From contig NC_035792.1 of the NCBI RefSeq assembly GCF_001653235.2, forward strand, positions 5,208,001-5,272,000: 64,000 nucleotides of DNA, written 5' to 3'. Source of the DNA: Pochonia chlamydosporia 170. Taxonomy: Eukaryota; Ascomycota; Sordariomycetes; Hypocreales; Clavicipitaceae. The notes below the pieces were generated by a model. The model made no database searches, was not told where the DNA came from, and saw only the letters and a list, made by a program, of their open reading frames with translations. Of the stretch, positions 33,069-43,475 are shown in pieces. The position numbers and the translations under genes are program-made. The stretch's first letter is position 1, and each line of letters begins with the position of its first letter.

Positions 33069-34033
33069 CTATACGACATGATCCATGGATCCGGCAGGGG
33101 TAGTTCCTGACTTCGACAGGTCCGACAGGGATGTCTCGCCCTCCTTCTTCAATGGCTTGGTTTTGCGGTATCTCTTCACTCGCACGACGCCATGCACGAG
33201 GCCAACCAGCGTGAACAGGCCATTTAGAAGCTGCATGATTAGTGTGTGAAAGACAGAAAGACCGCGGGAGAAAGACACCTTACCAGCTTATAGTTAATCC
33301 GCGATGCTACTCTGTCATTAAAAGAGAGGAATGAGAACCCAAAGACGGCTACCTCACACAAGGTCCGCACATACAGAGGAACATATTCTTTCCATGATAC
33401 AGCCATTCCACTAGTTTCGCCGAGTTCGCCGAGTTCGCTGAGTTCACTGAGTTCGATGAGTTCGCTAGAAGATCTGGTTGTCCTGAGAAGTATGATGCAA
33501 TAACCGAGCACCATAGAGCCCCGGAAAACAGCCACACCTGAAGTCAGAAGATGCTTCGCAGGTCCTCTAATTGCCATGTCAGCCCATAGCATGCCGATTC
33601 CGCCCAAAGACAATAATTGCAGACATCTCTTTATTAGTCTTCCATTCTCTTCTGCGAACGCGGCCTCTCGCGCGGCTTCAAATATCGTAACCTGGACTGA
33701 GCTTAGTCTTCCAGCTGGACACGCTAACAAACTGTGACTTACCTCCAACAGCATACTCCAAAGTATCATACAGAATAACTGCCAGTCTGCCAAATTGTCC
33801 GACGAATACCCTGATCGACGCCAGGTTGTCACCAACAGTCCCAAATCTACCCCAAAGAAAATTGAGGAAAGGGCATATAAGACACCCTGATATGTCCAGT
33901 GTCGTGATAAGTGTCTTGTAAAGAGATGTGAAGATAGTGCTGCAGGAAGAAGAATAACAAGCTGTATAACAAAACAAACTGTCACTCCGATTTGTTGCTC
34001 GAAGGACAAGGCTGATTGCTCTTCCCGCTGCAT
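33069..34033 (-). CDS. seven-helix integral membrane protein, unknown function
   Basis: Minus-strand exons 34033-33743, 33691-33284 and 33230-33069; introns of 51 and 53 bases, both phase 0; 286 residues from the first ATG. Seven hydrophobic segments are visible, among them VCFVIQLVILLPAALSSHLF, GVLYALSSIFFGVDLGLLVT, WQLFCMILWSMLLE, LLSLGGIGMLWADMAI, VFRGSMVLGYCIILL, VRTLCEVAVFGFSFLSF and LLNGLFTLVGLVHGVV. A loop carries a low-complexity LIELSELSELGELGE stretch from a 9-base tandem repeat. The tail is basic and Ser/Thr-rich. The layout resembles other uncharacterised fungal multi-pass proteins; a receptor role is only a possibility. Confidence 0.65.
33420..33464. repeat. 9-base tandem repeat in coding sequence
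   Basis: Five imperfect units of ccgagttcg or ctgagttcg, encoding the Leu-Ser-Glu / Leu-Gly-Glu triplets of the membrane protein's loop. Confidence 0.8.
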
Positions 34034-34377
34034 GATGTTCAAGGCGTTACTAGGGAGAATTGTAGAAAGGAGGCTCACCGCAATTCTTGCATAGACAGCC
34101 TCATTTTAAGTATTTTCCTCCAAAGGGCTTGTCTCTTAATGTCAAGGTAGCCTGTATGCGTATATATCTTGCCAACACCTCGACCTCGCCTCCCTCGTCA
34201 TACCCATCTCCACCTCGCTTAACGTACCAACGAAGGAGAGAGTCTCACCAATGTGTGATAGCTGAAATGAACAAAAGTGATAACCATGAGCCCCTTGCGC
34301 ACGATGCAGTCACATCATGTCTCTCCTGCATTACAACAAACAGGAGCTTGTCCGGGGTTTGGGAAATGTAAACTATG

Positions 34378-34435
34378 GGAGGGGTGCGTTTTGGGGTGCT
34401 TTTGCGCAAAAGCACCCTAAAACGCACCCCCCTCC
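34378..34435. repeat. long near-perfect inverted repeat (58 bp)
   Basis: Arms GTGCGTTTTGGGGTGCTTTT and their complement meet at TTTTGCGCAAAA with one mismatch and a two-base length difference in the G-run. It could be two transposon ends joined head to head or a small foldback element. Confidence 0.8.
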
Positions 34436-34662
34436 AAACGGCCAACTTCCCTGCGACCGCGCGATGAATCCGGCAACTTTGTAGAAATCAACATGGCTGG
34501 ACACCCGGCGTCGTCTGACTGATCGGCCATCGGTTGGTTGATGTCAGAAGCAGCTTTTTTTGGTGAGTGAACATGTAGGTGGTTCGTGAGGATGGAGTTG
34601 ACTTTCCTGGCTTCCGCTCCTTTCCTTTTTATCTTGTTGTAGTTGTTCACAACGAACCCAAC

Positions 34663-36685
34663 ATGTTCTCAACACTTACAAAGTTCTTGACAGAGGAAGC
34701 AGCTGATGATAATGAGTTCCAGAATGGTTTCACAGAAGAGCAACCTGACCCAGATGTTAAGAATTGGATATTACATCGGTCTTATAGCTTCCAGACGGAC
34801 ATTATCCATGAGCAGCTCAATGTCGAACTTCGCGATGAGGATGACATCCCGCACGTACGATGCGCTTTGACCTTAACACTAGGGAGTCGTGATACTCCTC
34901 ATTCTGATGTAAGAGGGTTAATATTCAAGCCACATGCCTGGTTGGGTCCTGAACTGTACGCTTCTTTCAACGCAATAGTGACCATGATCTGACTATGAAT
35001 GCAGGAATATTATTGTTGGTAACGGTCAAAGCTTGTCCCGAGCATCTGAACTCTGTGTCGAGCCTTCTGGCTCGACGCAGGTCAAGGATGACCATAATCA
35101 TCGTGCAGAGACACGTATACTCCTAGTCCTGAAATCATACCTCAAAGGCTGCCATACGCTCGTCCAAACGCCAACGAAAGCACAACAACGAAGACTTGCA
35201 GGCGTCCGAAACTGCATAGAAGCTCAAACGAGTGACGACAAAGAAGATACTGTAAGATTAGCCCCTATACTGAAGAACTTAAAGAGGGACGGCATAAAAC
35301 CTGATAAGCTATGTTCCGAAACCTTCAAACGCACAAAAAAAATCGAACAGCAATCCGCTTCCACCCACAATGTGGGATGCTATTTAACTGGGATAACACA
35401 ACATCGCGATCTACTCCCTCCCGGGCAGTGCCCTACGCCTAAAAGCAAAGATACACCTGCCTATGAATGTGGGCGCGGCGTCGAACGAATTATGGAGTTG
35501 ACATCAAGACTTGCCGAGCTTTACGACGACGACATCGCCAATGCCACCTTTACTTTTCTAGAACGTGAGTCCTCTCTGAAGCACCCTGGGCCACCTTGCT
35601 AATCGATTTAAGTTGGAGCCTGTGGTGTAACTCGTCTCGGTAAGGCTGCACTTGGTAATGAAAAGTTCTTCTACGACGCGCTTTTCTCCTTGATTGATTT
35701 ATCCTGGCGAAAATTGACTGCTGTTCATCCCGATGAGGCACAAGATGGCGACGTCGACTTAGCCAGCGGGCTTGTACGCAGGACGGCATCAAGGACGGCG
35801 GCGGACAAGAACTTGCCGATCATGAATCCTTTCGCCTGTTACTCATCGTATACTGAAGCCGACTACAATTTTGCATGCGAAAAGTTGAATCAAAGGTCGT
35901 TTTTAAATGCGCCACGAGAACTTTCCTACGAAGTCTCCTTCGGCACAATAATAAGCCAGGCCCGAAGAGCAGCCAAGTCTTCACCCCCGGACAAATCAAG
36001 GACTTTTATTCTTTACAATGCTAAGAGGCTTGCAAAGTATATCACGAACGAACAGAGGAGAAACCGTATCATGGGTTACCAGGACAATGTTAAGGACGCA
36101 GAGCTGGCGTTAAGAATTCTGGAGGGGAAATGTTCACCCCCAGAACTCACTGCAGTATCGATGGCTGTGGTCCACATCATAGTAGACATTTTGCTCGACA
36201 GATGTCCTTTACCGAAGAAGAGAGGACCTCCATCGAAACAAGACAAGATATCAAAAAAAAGCCGAACGCTGAAAATACTTCCAGAAAAACACGCAGGCAG
36301 CCCTCGTTTACCTCACCACCAACCATCACAGTGGCCTAATGGCGTCTTTCAAAGTGAGACTGAGCCAAGTCTCCAAGCTCAATCATACAATCCGCACTTC
36401 AATTTTAACAATCCGACATCAACCAACTTGGGGCAGTTCACTCCTGTATTCGGCGGTCCAGATCAGTCCATGCACTCAGATTTAACGAATGCATTGGGAC
36501 AAGTTAATTTTGATGACGGCGTGAACATCGATGCACTTCTCTCTCAGTTCTGCACACAATTTGATCCTAATGGCAATTGGGTACAAGCTCCTGACGTCAA
36601 TACCAATTCTATCCTCCCAACGCCTGTTTCGCAAGACGATCCTGACGACCTGCTCCGAAACGGCTCTTTGGACACAATGATTTAA
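34663..36685 (+). CDS. unknown protein, 641 residues, three exons
   Basis: Exons 34663-34955, 35005-35564 and 35613-36685; introns of 49 and 48 bases with good donors and branch sites; both phases close. The first third is acidic (MFSTLTKFLTEEAADDNEF); the middle has VKDDHNHRAETRILLVLKSY; after the second intron a conserved-looking block reads ELGACGVTRLGKAALGNEKF and ALFSLIDLSWRKLTAV. A basic, nuclear-signal-like patch (KKRGPPSKQDKISKKSR) precedes a disordered Asn/Pro/Gln-rich tail with an acidic hydrophobic motif (DDGVNIDALLSQF). The tail resembles a transcriptional activation region, but no DNA-binding domain is recognised. First of six unassigned genes in a row. Confidence 0.6.
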
Positions 36686-36724
36686 TGTATGTAATCTGAA
36701 TAAACTAAGGCCAACTGTACTACC

Positions 36725-37264
36725 TCAAACCTTCCTTACTGGCCGTACCATCACATAGTGTGGCGCACCTACAAAATATTGCGTGTTTGGAAGGGCAACA
36801 ACTAGATCCCTTTTTGTACATGTGATAGGGTCACTCGCTACAAGAGACTCTCCTCTCGCCGCCAGCCAAACCCCTACCTCGCTGTGTGTCATTGGAGAGA
36901 ACACGGCGATGCGATCGGGTATAGCGAAATGGAAATCAATAGGCCCGTTCCCTTGACGGACAACCCGGGGCGGCTTCTGTAAAGGACATACTTCTAGCCC
37001 TTCTTTTCTGATGGCTTCGTTGATAGCGCAATCCTACTGCTCGTTAGTTCGGTATTCCTGTTGAGCGACCTGTGCGATTACCATATTTAGAAGTATTTCC
37101 GTATATTCTCGGATCTGTGCTGTTTCGTCGTAACACCACGTTGTCCGACCCCGCTCGTCCACGATTTTCGTGGGGCGCAGAGTCGCAAGACTGTCAATGA
37201 TATTGTCTTGAAGGCCTTGCGGCGCGTCGAAATTCAAAATTTGGTAGTGGGTTGCTTGAGCCAT
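36725..37264 (-). CDS. unknown protein, 163 residues, two exons
   Basis: Minus-strand exons 37264-37082 and 37033-36725. The 48-base intron (GTAATC, CTAAC branch, CAGTAG end) is a multiple of three, and the unspliced frame stops at the TAG inside its acceptor. The product begins MAQATHYQILNFDAPQGLQD and continues CAINEAIRKEGLEVCPLQKP, DFHFAIPDRIAVFSPMTHSE and DPITCTKRDLVVALPNTQYF. It looks like one compact globular domain, convergent with the preceding gene (40 bp between stops). No family recognised. Confidence 0.55.
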
Positions 37265-37588
37265 CGTGTTTGTTGCTTTGTCTCTTTACGTGAACTTGTC
37301 GCGGGCCTGACCTTTTATATCTACACATGATGGATCCTGGCAGGAAGCGCACAAGCCAATATTGGGCGTCGTGCTTAGGCTCAGGAAACCCGTGACTCTA
37401 AAACTGGGTCCACTTGGCAACTCAATTGCCAAACACGGTAATTCCCTTAAACCTCATAGCACAATGCATAAGCAACGAAACTTGTCAATGGCTGAACTCG
37501 TGATGGCATAATTCATGTGTAAGACAAATGAATGATTGTAGTCCCAACTTCATTTACGTAACTTTGACCCAGACCATGCGCGCTTCAT

Positions 37589-38382
37589 TCATGGTCCCTC
37601 ATTACGCCTCTGCGCCTCATCATCTGCGACCTGTTGCAGGAGAAGATCGATGTCGACACCTTCATTAGCACCATCTAGACCTACGCCTTCATCACAATAT
37701 TCCGTCCCTTCCGTCTCATTTCCATCGTTGACCGTGGGAGAGCTTGGCGAGATAGGGCTCATAGAAGCTGTACGTTCACGTACGGGCGGTTGATCATCGT
37801 GGCTCGGTTCCTGGCTAACGCCTGCATTATGTGCAACTGGCGGTGTGTTTGAGTCTAGAAATAATGTTTAGCAATTAAATATATGCGATATCAGCTTGAC
37901 TGCACTTACCTGCGATCTGGATGTTGGGATGGTGCACTATTGATCATTGTCAGCGGCAGTCCGAACTGGCCTATAATGTCAGACTCGCCTGCAGCCCCTG
38001 ATCTGCCGCTTTGTTCTGCCATCGCAGGTGCCTCAGAGGAATCCACGACTCCGGCTATACCCATGGGGTTTGCAATATCAGATGGCGAGGCTGAAAACGC
38101 CCTACTACTTTTCAGCGACGTATAATATACGGGAGAGCATGCATCATTACCCGGGGGGTGGTGCCAAATTTTCAGCTACTTCGTCCTGTGTTCGTGATAG
38201 CCCAGATGAGTCCGTCTCGCTGGGTTGAACTAAGGGCACAGGGAGAGTGCTTCCAACTGGCCGAGGTGTTGGGGAAACGTGTTGCCTGTTACTGTCAGCA
38301 AACTTCTTCCCTACTATGACGACATAATGTTGGCTTACTCTTCGTCACCGCTCGTAGACTGGGATGTAAGACGTTCAGCCAT
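37589..38382 (-). CDS. unknown Ser/Pro-rich protein, exon structure uncertain
   Basis: Start MAERLTSQSTSGDE at 38382, then a donor GTAAGC and an exon VSPTPRPVGSTLPVPLVQPS, then GTAATG and an exon reading AFSASPSDIANPMGIAG. The last exon (about 37859-37589) reads VREASMSPISPSSPTV-like Ser/Pro sequence and ends GVDIDLLLQQVADDEAQRRN. The most natural last junction (GTAAGT..TTCTAG) does not keep phase; a later acceptor at GCGTTAG would, with a 95-base intron. So either the splice site is unusual or a frameshift has occurred. The protein is disordered and acidic at its end. Confidence 0.4.
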
Positions 38383-38478
38383 TTTTAAGAGAAGTGCAAG
38401 CAATAGTTACAAGCCAATGTAGACTGGTAGGAAGACCTCTGTCTAAAACTCTCATATCTTCAACGGAAATGCTGGACG

Positions 38479-39099
38479 TTATATACCCATCAATTCTTGT
38501 CTCTTACCCCAAGTGCTCTTGTACATTAGTTTGATATCAGGGTTTGTTGCTGTAGGCTGGTTCTGATCATGTATTAATCGATACACTCCCTTTCTGATGC
38601 CAACCAACATCTCTTCTGCAAGCCACATCACCATGGAGGTTACACCCACGCATAAACGATCTGGCACATATTGATCAGGAACACGGATCCAAAAGCTCGC
38701 GTAGTACTCCTTTGAGACCAGGACGTGTTCCCACAGCCGTCTTGTCGCACTCCAAGGTTTAGTACATCCGGTAAGGTCAGTATCGGTGAACCAACACAGG
38801 TCCTTGCAAATGCAGCTGCTCCTGTAAGCTGTATTCAAATCCCCTGTGATGGATCTGTCATACCGTTCCCACGAGACAGCACCTGGTCGCAACTTGGTAC
38901 GAGTTCAATTGAATCCCATGTTCGTCAGCCGGTTTTCACTTTACCGCACAAACCAACAGATTCCTGGAAGCCACATCACATTTAGGTTTCATCCATACAT
39001 TCATCATTTACCAAAACATGCTGTATTCCCATGGTGCAACTTCAACTCCCTCTGTATGGAAATGACCGCAGATTCCTCGAATGGCTTTGACTCTTCCAT
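38479..39099 (-). CDS. unknown protein, about 160 residues, spliced
   Basis: Probable first exon from ATG 39099 (MEESKPFEESAVISIQREL) to a GTAAAT donor after ACFG; the main exon ends at stop 38479 and reads VSWERYDRSITGDLNTAYRS, FWIRVPDQYVPDRLCVGVTS and MVMWLAEEMLVGIRKGVYRL. A phase-compatible join uses the acceptor GCGACCAG and a long intron of about 150 bases; a short middle exon is an alternative but fails on phase. The main exon is convincing as coding; the first exon is inferred. Confidence 0.45.
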
Positions 39100-39576
39100 G
39101 ACGTGATCATAATTCTCCCGACCAGGCTCAGTTATTTGCTTGGTTTCGGGATAAATGTCCACCTCTCTCGTGGAGGAGCACTCGTGCTGGGCTCTATCGT
39201 CGGAATGGTTTTGCCATTTCTATACTAGCGCATATTTTAAACATGGGTTAGGTCTATCTCATCTTGACGGGTGGCTTTTAATTTTGTGGACTGAAAACCA
39301 CTGAAACAGCGGGCTGACATAGATTCTGGCAGACTTCCAATTGGGTAGTTCTGTTGCCTCCCGGCTGCGGGAGCTGTACAGCTGAGAAATCACGGCGTTC
39401 CACGCTAACCCAATTTGAAAGCTTTTTGGGACGCTTGGTAAGGATTTTCCAAATCGGGGCTGGTGCTAACCCTCACTCAGCGTCCAAACTTGGCACCCCC
39501 GGAAGTCGATTAGTTATTTCTGGACAGACTGCCCCGCCCCGAAGACCCCAACACGATCCATCTCTTCACCTCCGCA

Positions 39577-41584
39577 ATGGGTCAGCAAGTTACCAAAGAC
39601 ATACGCTCACGATTGGAGCACCAGACTTTGGAAGAATTGCTTATTAACGACAAGGTGTTTTCATTTGACCCCAGGGGAATGCCACAAACTAACTGCGCGT
39701 AGTATGTCGAGGAGCTTGAGCGGCATCTGTTAAGGCTTCCAAATACATCCCATAACAATCTCGCGAAGATCTTAGCATCATGGGAGAAAGCTCTATCAAA
39801 GAGCAGTATTTCAAGATCCCAGTCCAATCAGCCGCCCAAGGGTTGGATTTCATCGGTCAAGGACAGGAATTCCCGGTCATACAAGCTCGGTTCATTATGG
39901 TCACTTCAATCCCAAGACATCGACATCCCTCAGAACGTTGCCGACGTTCTCAAACAAAATCCCCGGAATCTTTTACGCCAGACGTCCAAAAACGGTGTCG
40001 GCCTTCAATCTCCGTCTGATTACTATGAATACACCTGCAATGTGGAAACAGATCGCATCCTTTGCAAGATCTTATGGAGATTTCTGACGACTTTCTACTA
40101 TGACCTCATCTCAGAGCTCGACGCTACAAAGAATCTGCTTTCCAAAACTGAAAATGGTGGTGTCGCCTTTGTGGTTGCCGTAATTTGTCAATCAGGAAAG
40201 CATGACCGCGATATCGTTCGGGAAAAAGTGATAGGCTGGGCGAAGATAGGTCGAAGATACCGCGGATTCATGGATGCGCTATGTTCAGGATGCTTATTTC
40301 TGTTTCCTGAGAAAATCAGCGATCTCGTGTAAGTCAGATTGTCTATATTTTTGGTAATGTTTCTAAATTTTCGAAAGCTGGGAGACGTATGTGCCTGTTA
40401 AAGGGAGCGCGTTTGCCAAGGTTACCCAGTTTCTTCGAGAAATTGGTATTGTTTGCAAATGCGAGGAAGAAGGCTGGAATGATTTGAGCGACCAAATCTT
40501 ACAAACCTTACGCGAACCTTTTCGGAGTCTCGTCCCTTTTCAAGTTCAGCCTAGCCAGCAATCTCAATTCCGATGGGCTGGGAAACCCTCGCTTGCGTCA
40601 GCTCCAAGCGATGCCGATATACATAGACATGAATCAAGACCTCAACCAAGGCAAGGCCCCAATCGCGTAGTCAAAAGGACTCGAAAAAAAGGTCCTGCAT
40701 CCGTGAGGCAACAGCTGCAGAGCTTCACCGGAGATCTTGCGGCTCACCAGGCGCCTCGTGCGGAAAAGAGTTTTCCATTGGTGGCTTGCCAGAGTCACCA
40801 TGCGTCAAGAGCTGACAGGTTTGAGACGCAATATGACACTCATGGAGTAGATCCTCAGGGTCAGTTGCCTCGAAAGGAACGATGTTGGGCATCAGCTCCC
40901 AACCGTGCTCGGCAGTGGCTCCTATCATCTCAGTTATCTACCAACGATCGAGAACGAGATTCACTAAATGAAATCTCACTGAACGCAGTGAACCATGACG
41001 TGGATCAGCAGCAGAGAACAGGGAAATCAATTACCGATACTTTGGGACCTGAGAGAACAGGCTTTGGCCGTATCAGCGCTCTTTTGAATGATGATACCAA
41101 TGCTTCAGCCATTAGTAAGTTCATAGGTATTTGTGGAAATCTTGTACCTAACTAATATTTTGAAGGGGCGATTCAGTTCGAGAAACATATTCTTGAACAA
41201 ATAGTTCTCGGACGAGCTGCCGATATTCTGGGTGAAATTTGGTTCGGTAGCCCGCCGGGGTTTGTGCCGTTCGTTTCACTAAGACTATCGGGAGCATTGC
41301 GAGATATTATTAAGCTATCTGGTCAAGAGGTCCTTATGCCTGAACCTTCTCCGGATACTGCCAGGACATTTACAGGTGTATACTCAATCGAATTTGAGTG
41401 TTTCAGACAATTGATTCAACGCGATGGGTTTGGTGCGATATTTTGGAACGAATACGGGGGAGAAGCGTTCGTAGCGATGCAAGTGTTGGATAAGGAACTG
41501 ATAGAGGCGTTTATTCAAGCAAGCCAGGCCACTATTAGCGTCCTTCCGATGTTGGATACTGTTACAACTGGCAATTCAGCCTAA
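39577..41584 (+). CDS. unknown protein, 619 residues, four exons
   Basis: Exons 39577-39654, 39703-40328, 40378-41114 and 41166-41584; three introns of 48, 49 and 51 bases; every phase closes, which makes the model strong. It begins MGQQVTKDIRSRLEHQTLEE; MGQQ could be N-myristoylated. Residues about 140-260 form a folded cysteine-containing region (ETDRILCKILWRFLTTFYYD, GVAFVVAVICQSGKHD, GFMDALCSGCLFLFPEKI). The middle is basic and disordered (VVKRTRKKGPASVRQQ). The last 140 residues are again compact (EKHILEQIVLGRAADILGEI, IEFECFRQLIQRDGFGAIFW). No domain recognised. It lies convergent with the 254-residue gene. Confidence 0.65.
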
Positions 41585-41649
41585 ACCGCAGCACGGGGCG
41601 CATACTCAATCTAATGTTAACAGAAAATTATAATGACGTCAATGATCTC

Positions 41650-42460
41650 CTATGACAATACACCTTCCTCCCTCAAGATCTTCAGAGCGTCCAACACGGT
41701 CTCCACCTGGCCTTTGGTGGCTCTAACATGGCCAGTGGGATAAATAATACACCGTGTCTCGCCGTCCTTGTCGACGGCCCCATCTTTGACCTTAACGGCC
41801 CAACCAGTTTCTCGAGACTCCAACTGCGCCCTCACTTCTGCCTTCACCTCCTCCTCGTTAAGCAAAAGACTGCCAATATCGAAAGAAAATTCAATCATTT
41901 TCCCAACCTGATCTTGTATTGCCTCAAGTCCGAAAGTATTTCCCAAGCCCTTCGCCCAAAGGCAGTCAGTGAACTCCGTAAAGAAGTTGCCATCGATATT
42001 TCCAACACTGACTAGCGGACCTTCGCGAAACTCGGAGGGGAATAGAAGGGAATTTATCCTCTCGTCTCCACTCGTACGGCTAGTTGCATCCACCGAAATA
42101 ATGTGAGCGTGGATATTTTGCAAATCGATGTCGGAAATGGGCGTAGGTCTGGTCCAAAACCCAGACGGCTCTGTTATGCTGGTGCCTAGTAATATTTGTC
42201 CTTCAGGGATTGTTGTATGTCGATGGAGAAGCCGCAGTCGGAAATGGTTCTGGGCGTTGTACTTTGCAATTATAGCACAGAGTTCTTCAAATCCATCAGA
42301 TAGTGCGTCGATCTGAGGAAACGAGGTATCGGGGGGGAACTGGTTGTGACTACCCGGGATCAGTAAGAGGTTTGGGAGCATACACATAAACTAACAGTCT
42401 CGCTGAGGCGATCAGAGTCTCCTCAGTCATATTAGTGCTGAACTGTAAAATGTCTGCCAT
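41650..42460 (-). CDS. unknown protein, 254 residues, two exons
   Basis: Minus-strand exons 42460-42396 and 42349-41650 with a 46-base intron (GTTAGT..GGGTAG); the phase closes through a leucine codon. The first exon reads MADILQFSTNMTEETLIASA. The second holds a regular alpha/beta-looking domain (QNHFRLRLLHRHTTIPEGQI, LQNIHAHIISVDATSRTSGD, KMIEFSFDIGSLLLNEEEVK) and ends LDALKILREEGVLS. Only 65 bp separate its stop from that of the preceding plus-strand gene. Not assigned to a family. Confidence 0.6.
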
Positions 42461-42743
42461 CTCGATGTAAGGCGTCTTGTGTCGATCACGAGGGGTGCCG
42501 TAAGTGTAAATGACGCAAAATGGGGATATCCAGAAGAATATTACGTCGGCTGAGGGTATCATGTGATGGGACAAATGACCCGATATTACCCGGAAACACA
42601 CGGGTAACGTTAACTGCCTCAATTGTGCGGGGCTGCAGCTGTTCGGTGTACCTAAACATACTCACGGCGAATGTGATAGGAAGGCAACACCAACGGAGGA
42701 ACTGTTGGTTTTAAATGGATTGGCGGCCATTACAAAGGCGCCC

Positions 42744-42792
42744 GGGCGCGCATTTAATATTGCGCGCCCTGCTGACTAATTTTTGCGCGCCC
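42744..42792. repeat. GC-rich inverted and direct repeats around an AT core
   Basis: GGGCGCGCA, then tttaatat, then TGCGCGCCC, a perfect 9-bp inverted repeat; a second TGCGCGCCC follows at 42784. It may be a remnant of a small element end. Confidence 0.6.
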
Positions 42793-43394
42793 CCCTTTCC
42801 GCAAGCACAGCAGTAGTCTAGGGCTGCCGAGCTCCCATTAACTACATACGGAACTCTCCCCTGTAAACATCCCGCTCTTCTTGCAGCTGTTAGTGGCTTG
42901 TTAGTGGCGCGGGGTAATTCCAGGCCAGCGACCATGCTTTAGTTCCCCGGCCCTTAACGGGGCACTAACGAACACGAATGAAGGACTTTGGAGAGTTCGA
43001 CTTCATTTCGAAAGCTAGTCAAGACCGTGCGCAAATGACGATAAGACTATGATACTACGAGACGACAGTGTGGCCTGCGGGCCAACCTACGACCGTCGAC
43101 CTACAGTACTGACAGCATCACCCTTCTATCTCAACCCTTTCTTTTCAGCACCATCCCTCTACCTACTTGGTAGGTTAGCTCCATCGAACGGCTATGGGCA
43201 GATGGGCTCTTCGTCAATGGCGGCGGAGGAGAGTGGCCTGGTGGACAGGCTCCAGAATTCGGAAAGGACAGGTCAATCTACGAAGAACAGATCGAAGGGT
43301 CTAAGAAAAGTTTTAAGCCGAGAGTCAAGAGACAAAAACCGACGAGACGAAATGATAAGGCGACAAATTGTGGGGCTTTGGGTGTAAAGAATCA

Positions 43395-43475
43395 AATGTA
43401 CGGAAATGTAATTAGATACAGCGTTGAGGCCCTATAGGGGTGATCCCTCCGGGCGTAATACATTACCATTACCAT
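43395..43475 (+). repeat. LINE 3' end with (CATTAC)-type tail
   Basis: The conserved Tad1-like 3' motif CCTCCGGGCGTAATA is followed by repeated CATTAC units and then MULE sequence. Only the 3' untranslated region remains recognisable upstream. Confidence 0.6.

Noticed and set aside
34981..34992. Stop codon TGA ending a 137-residue gene at 34992
   Set aside because: The stop lies inside a 49-base intron; splicing joins smoothly into the next exon.
37034..37036. In-frame TAG taken as a nonsense mutation in the 163-residue gene
   Set aside because: A 48-base intron with good donor, CTAAC branch and CAGTAG acceptor removes it and keeps phase.
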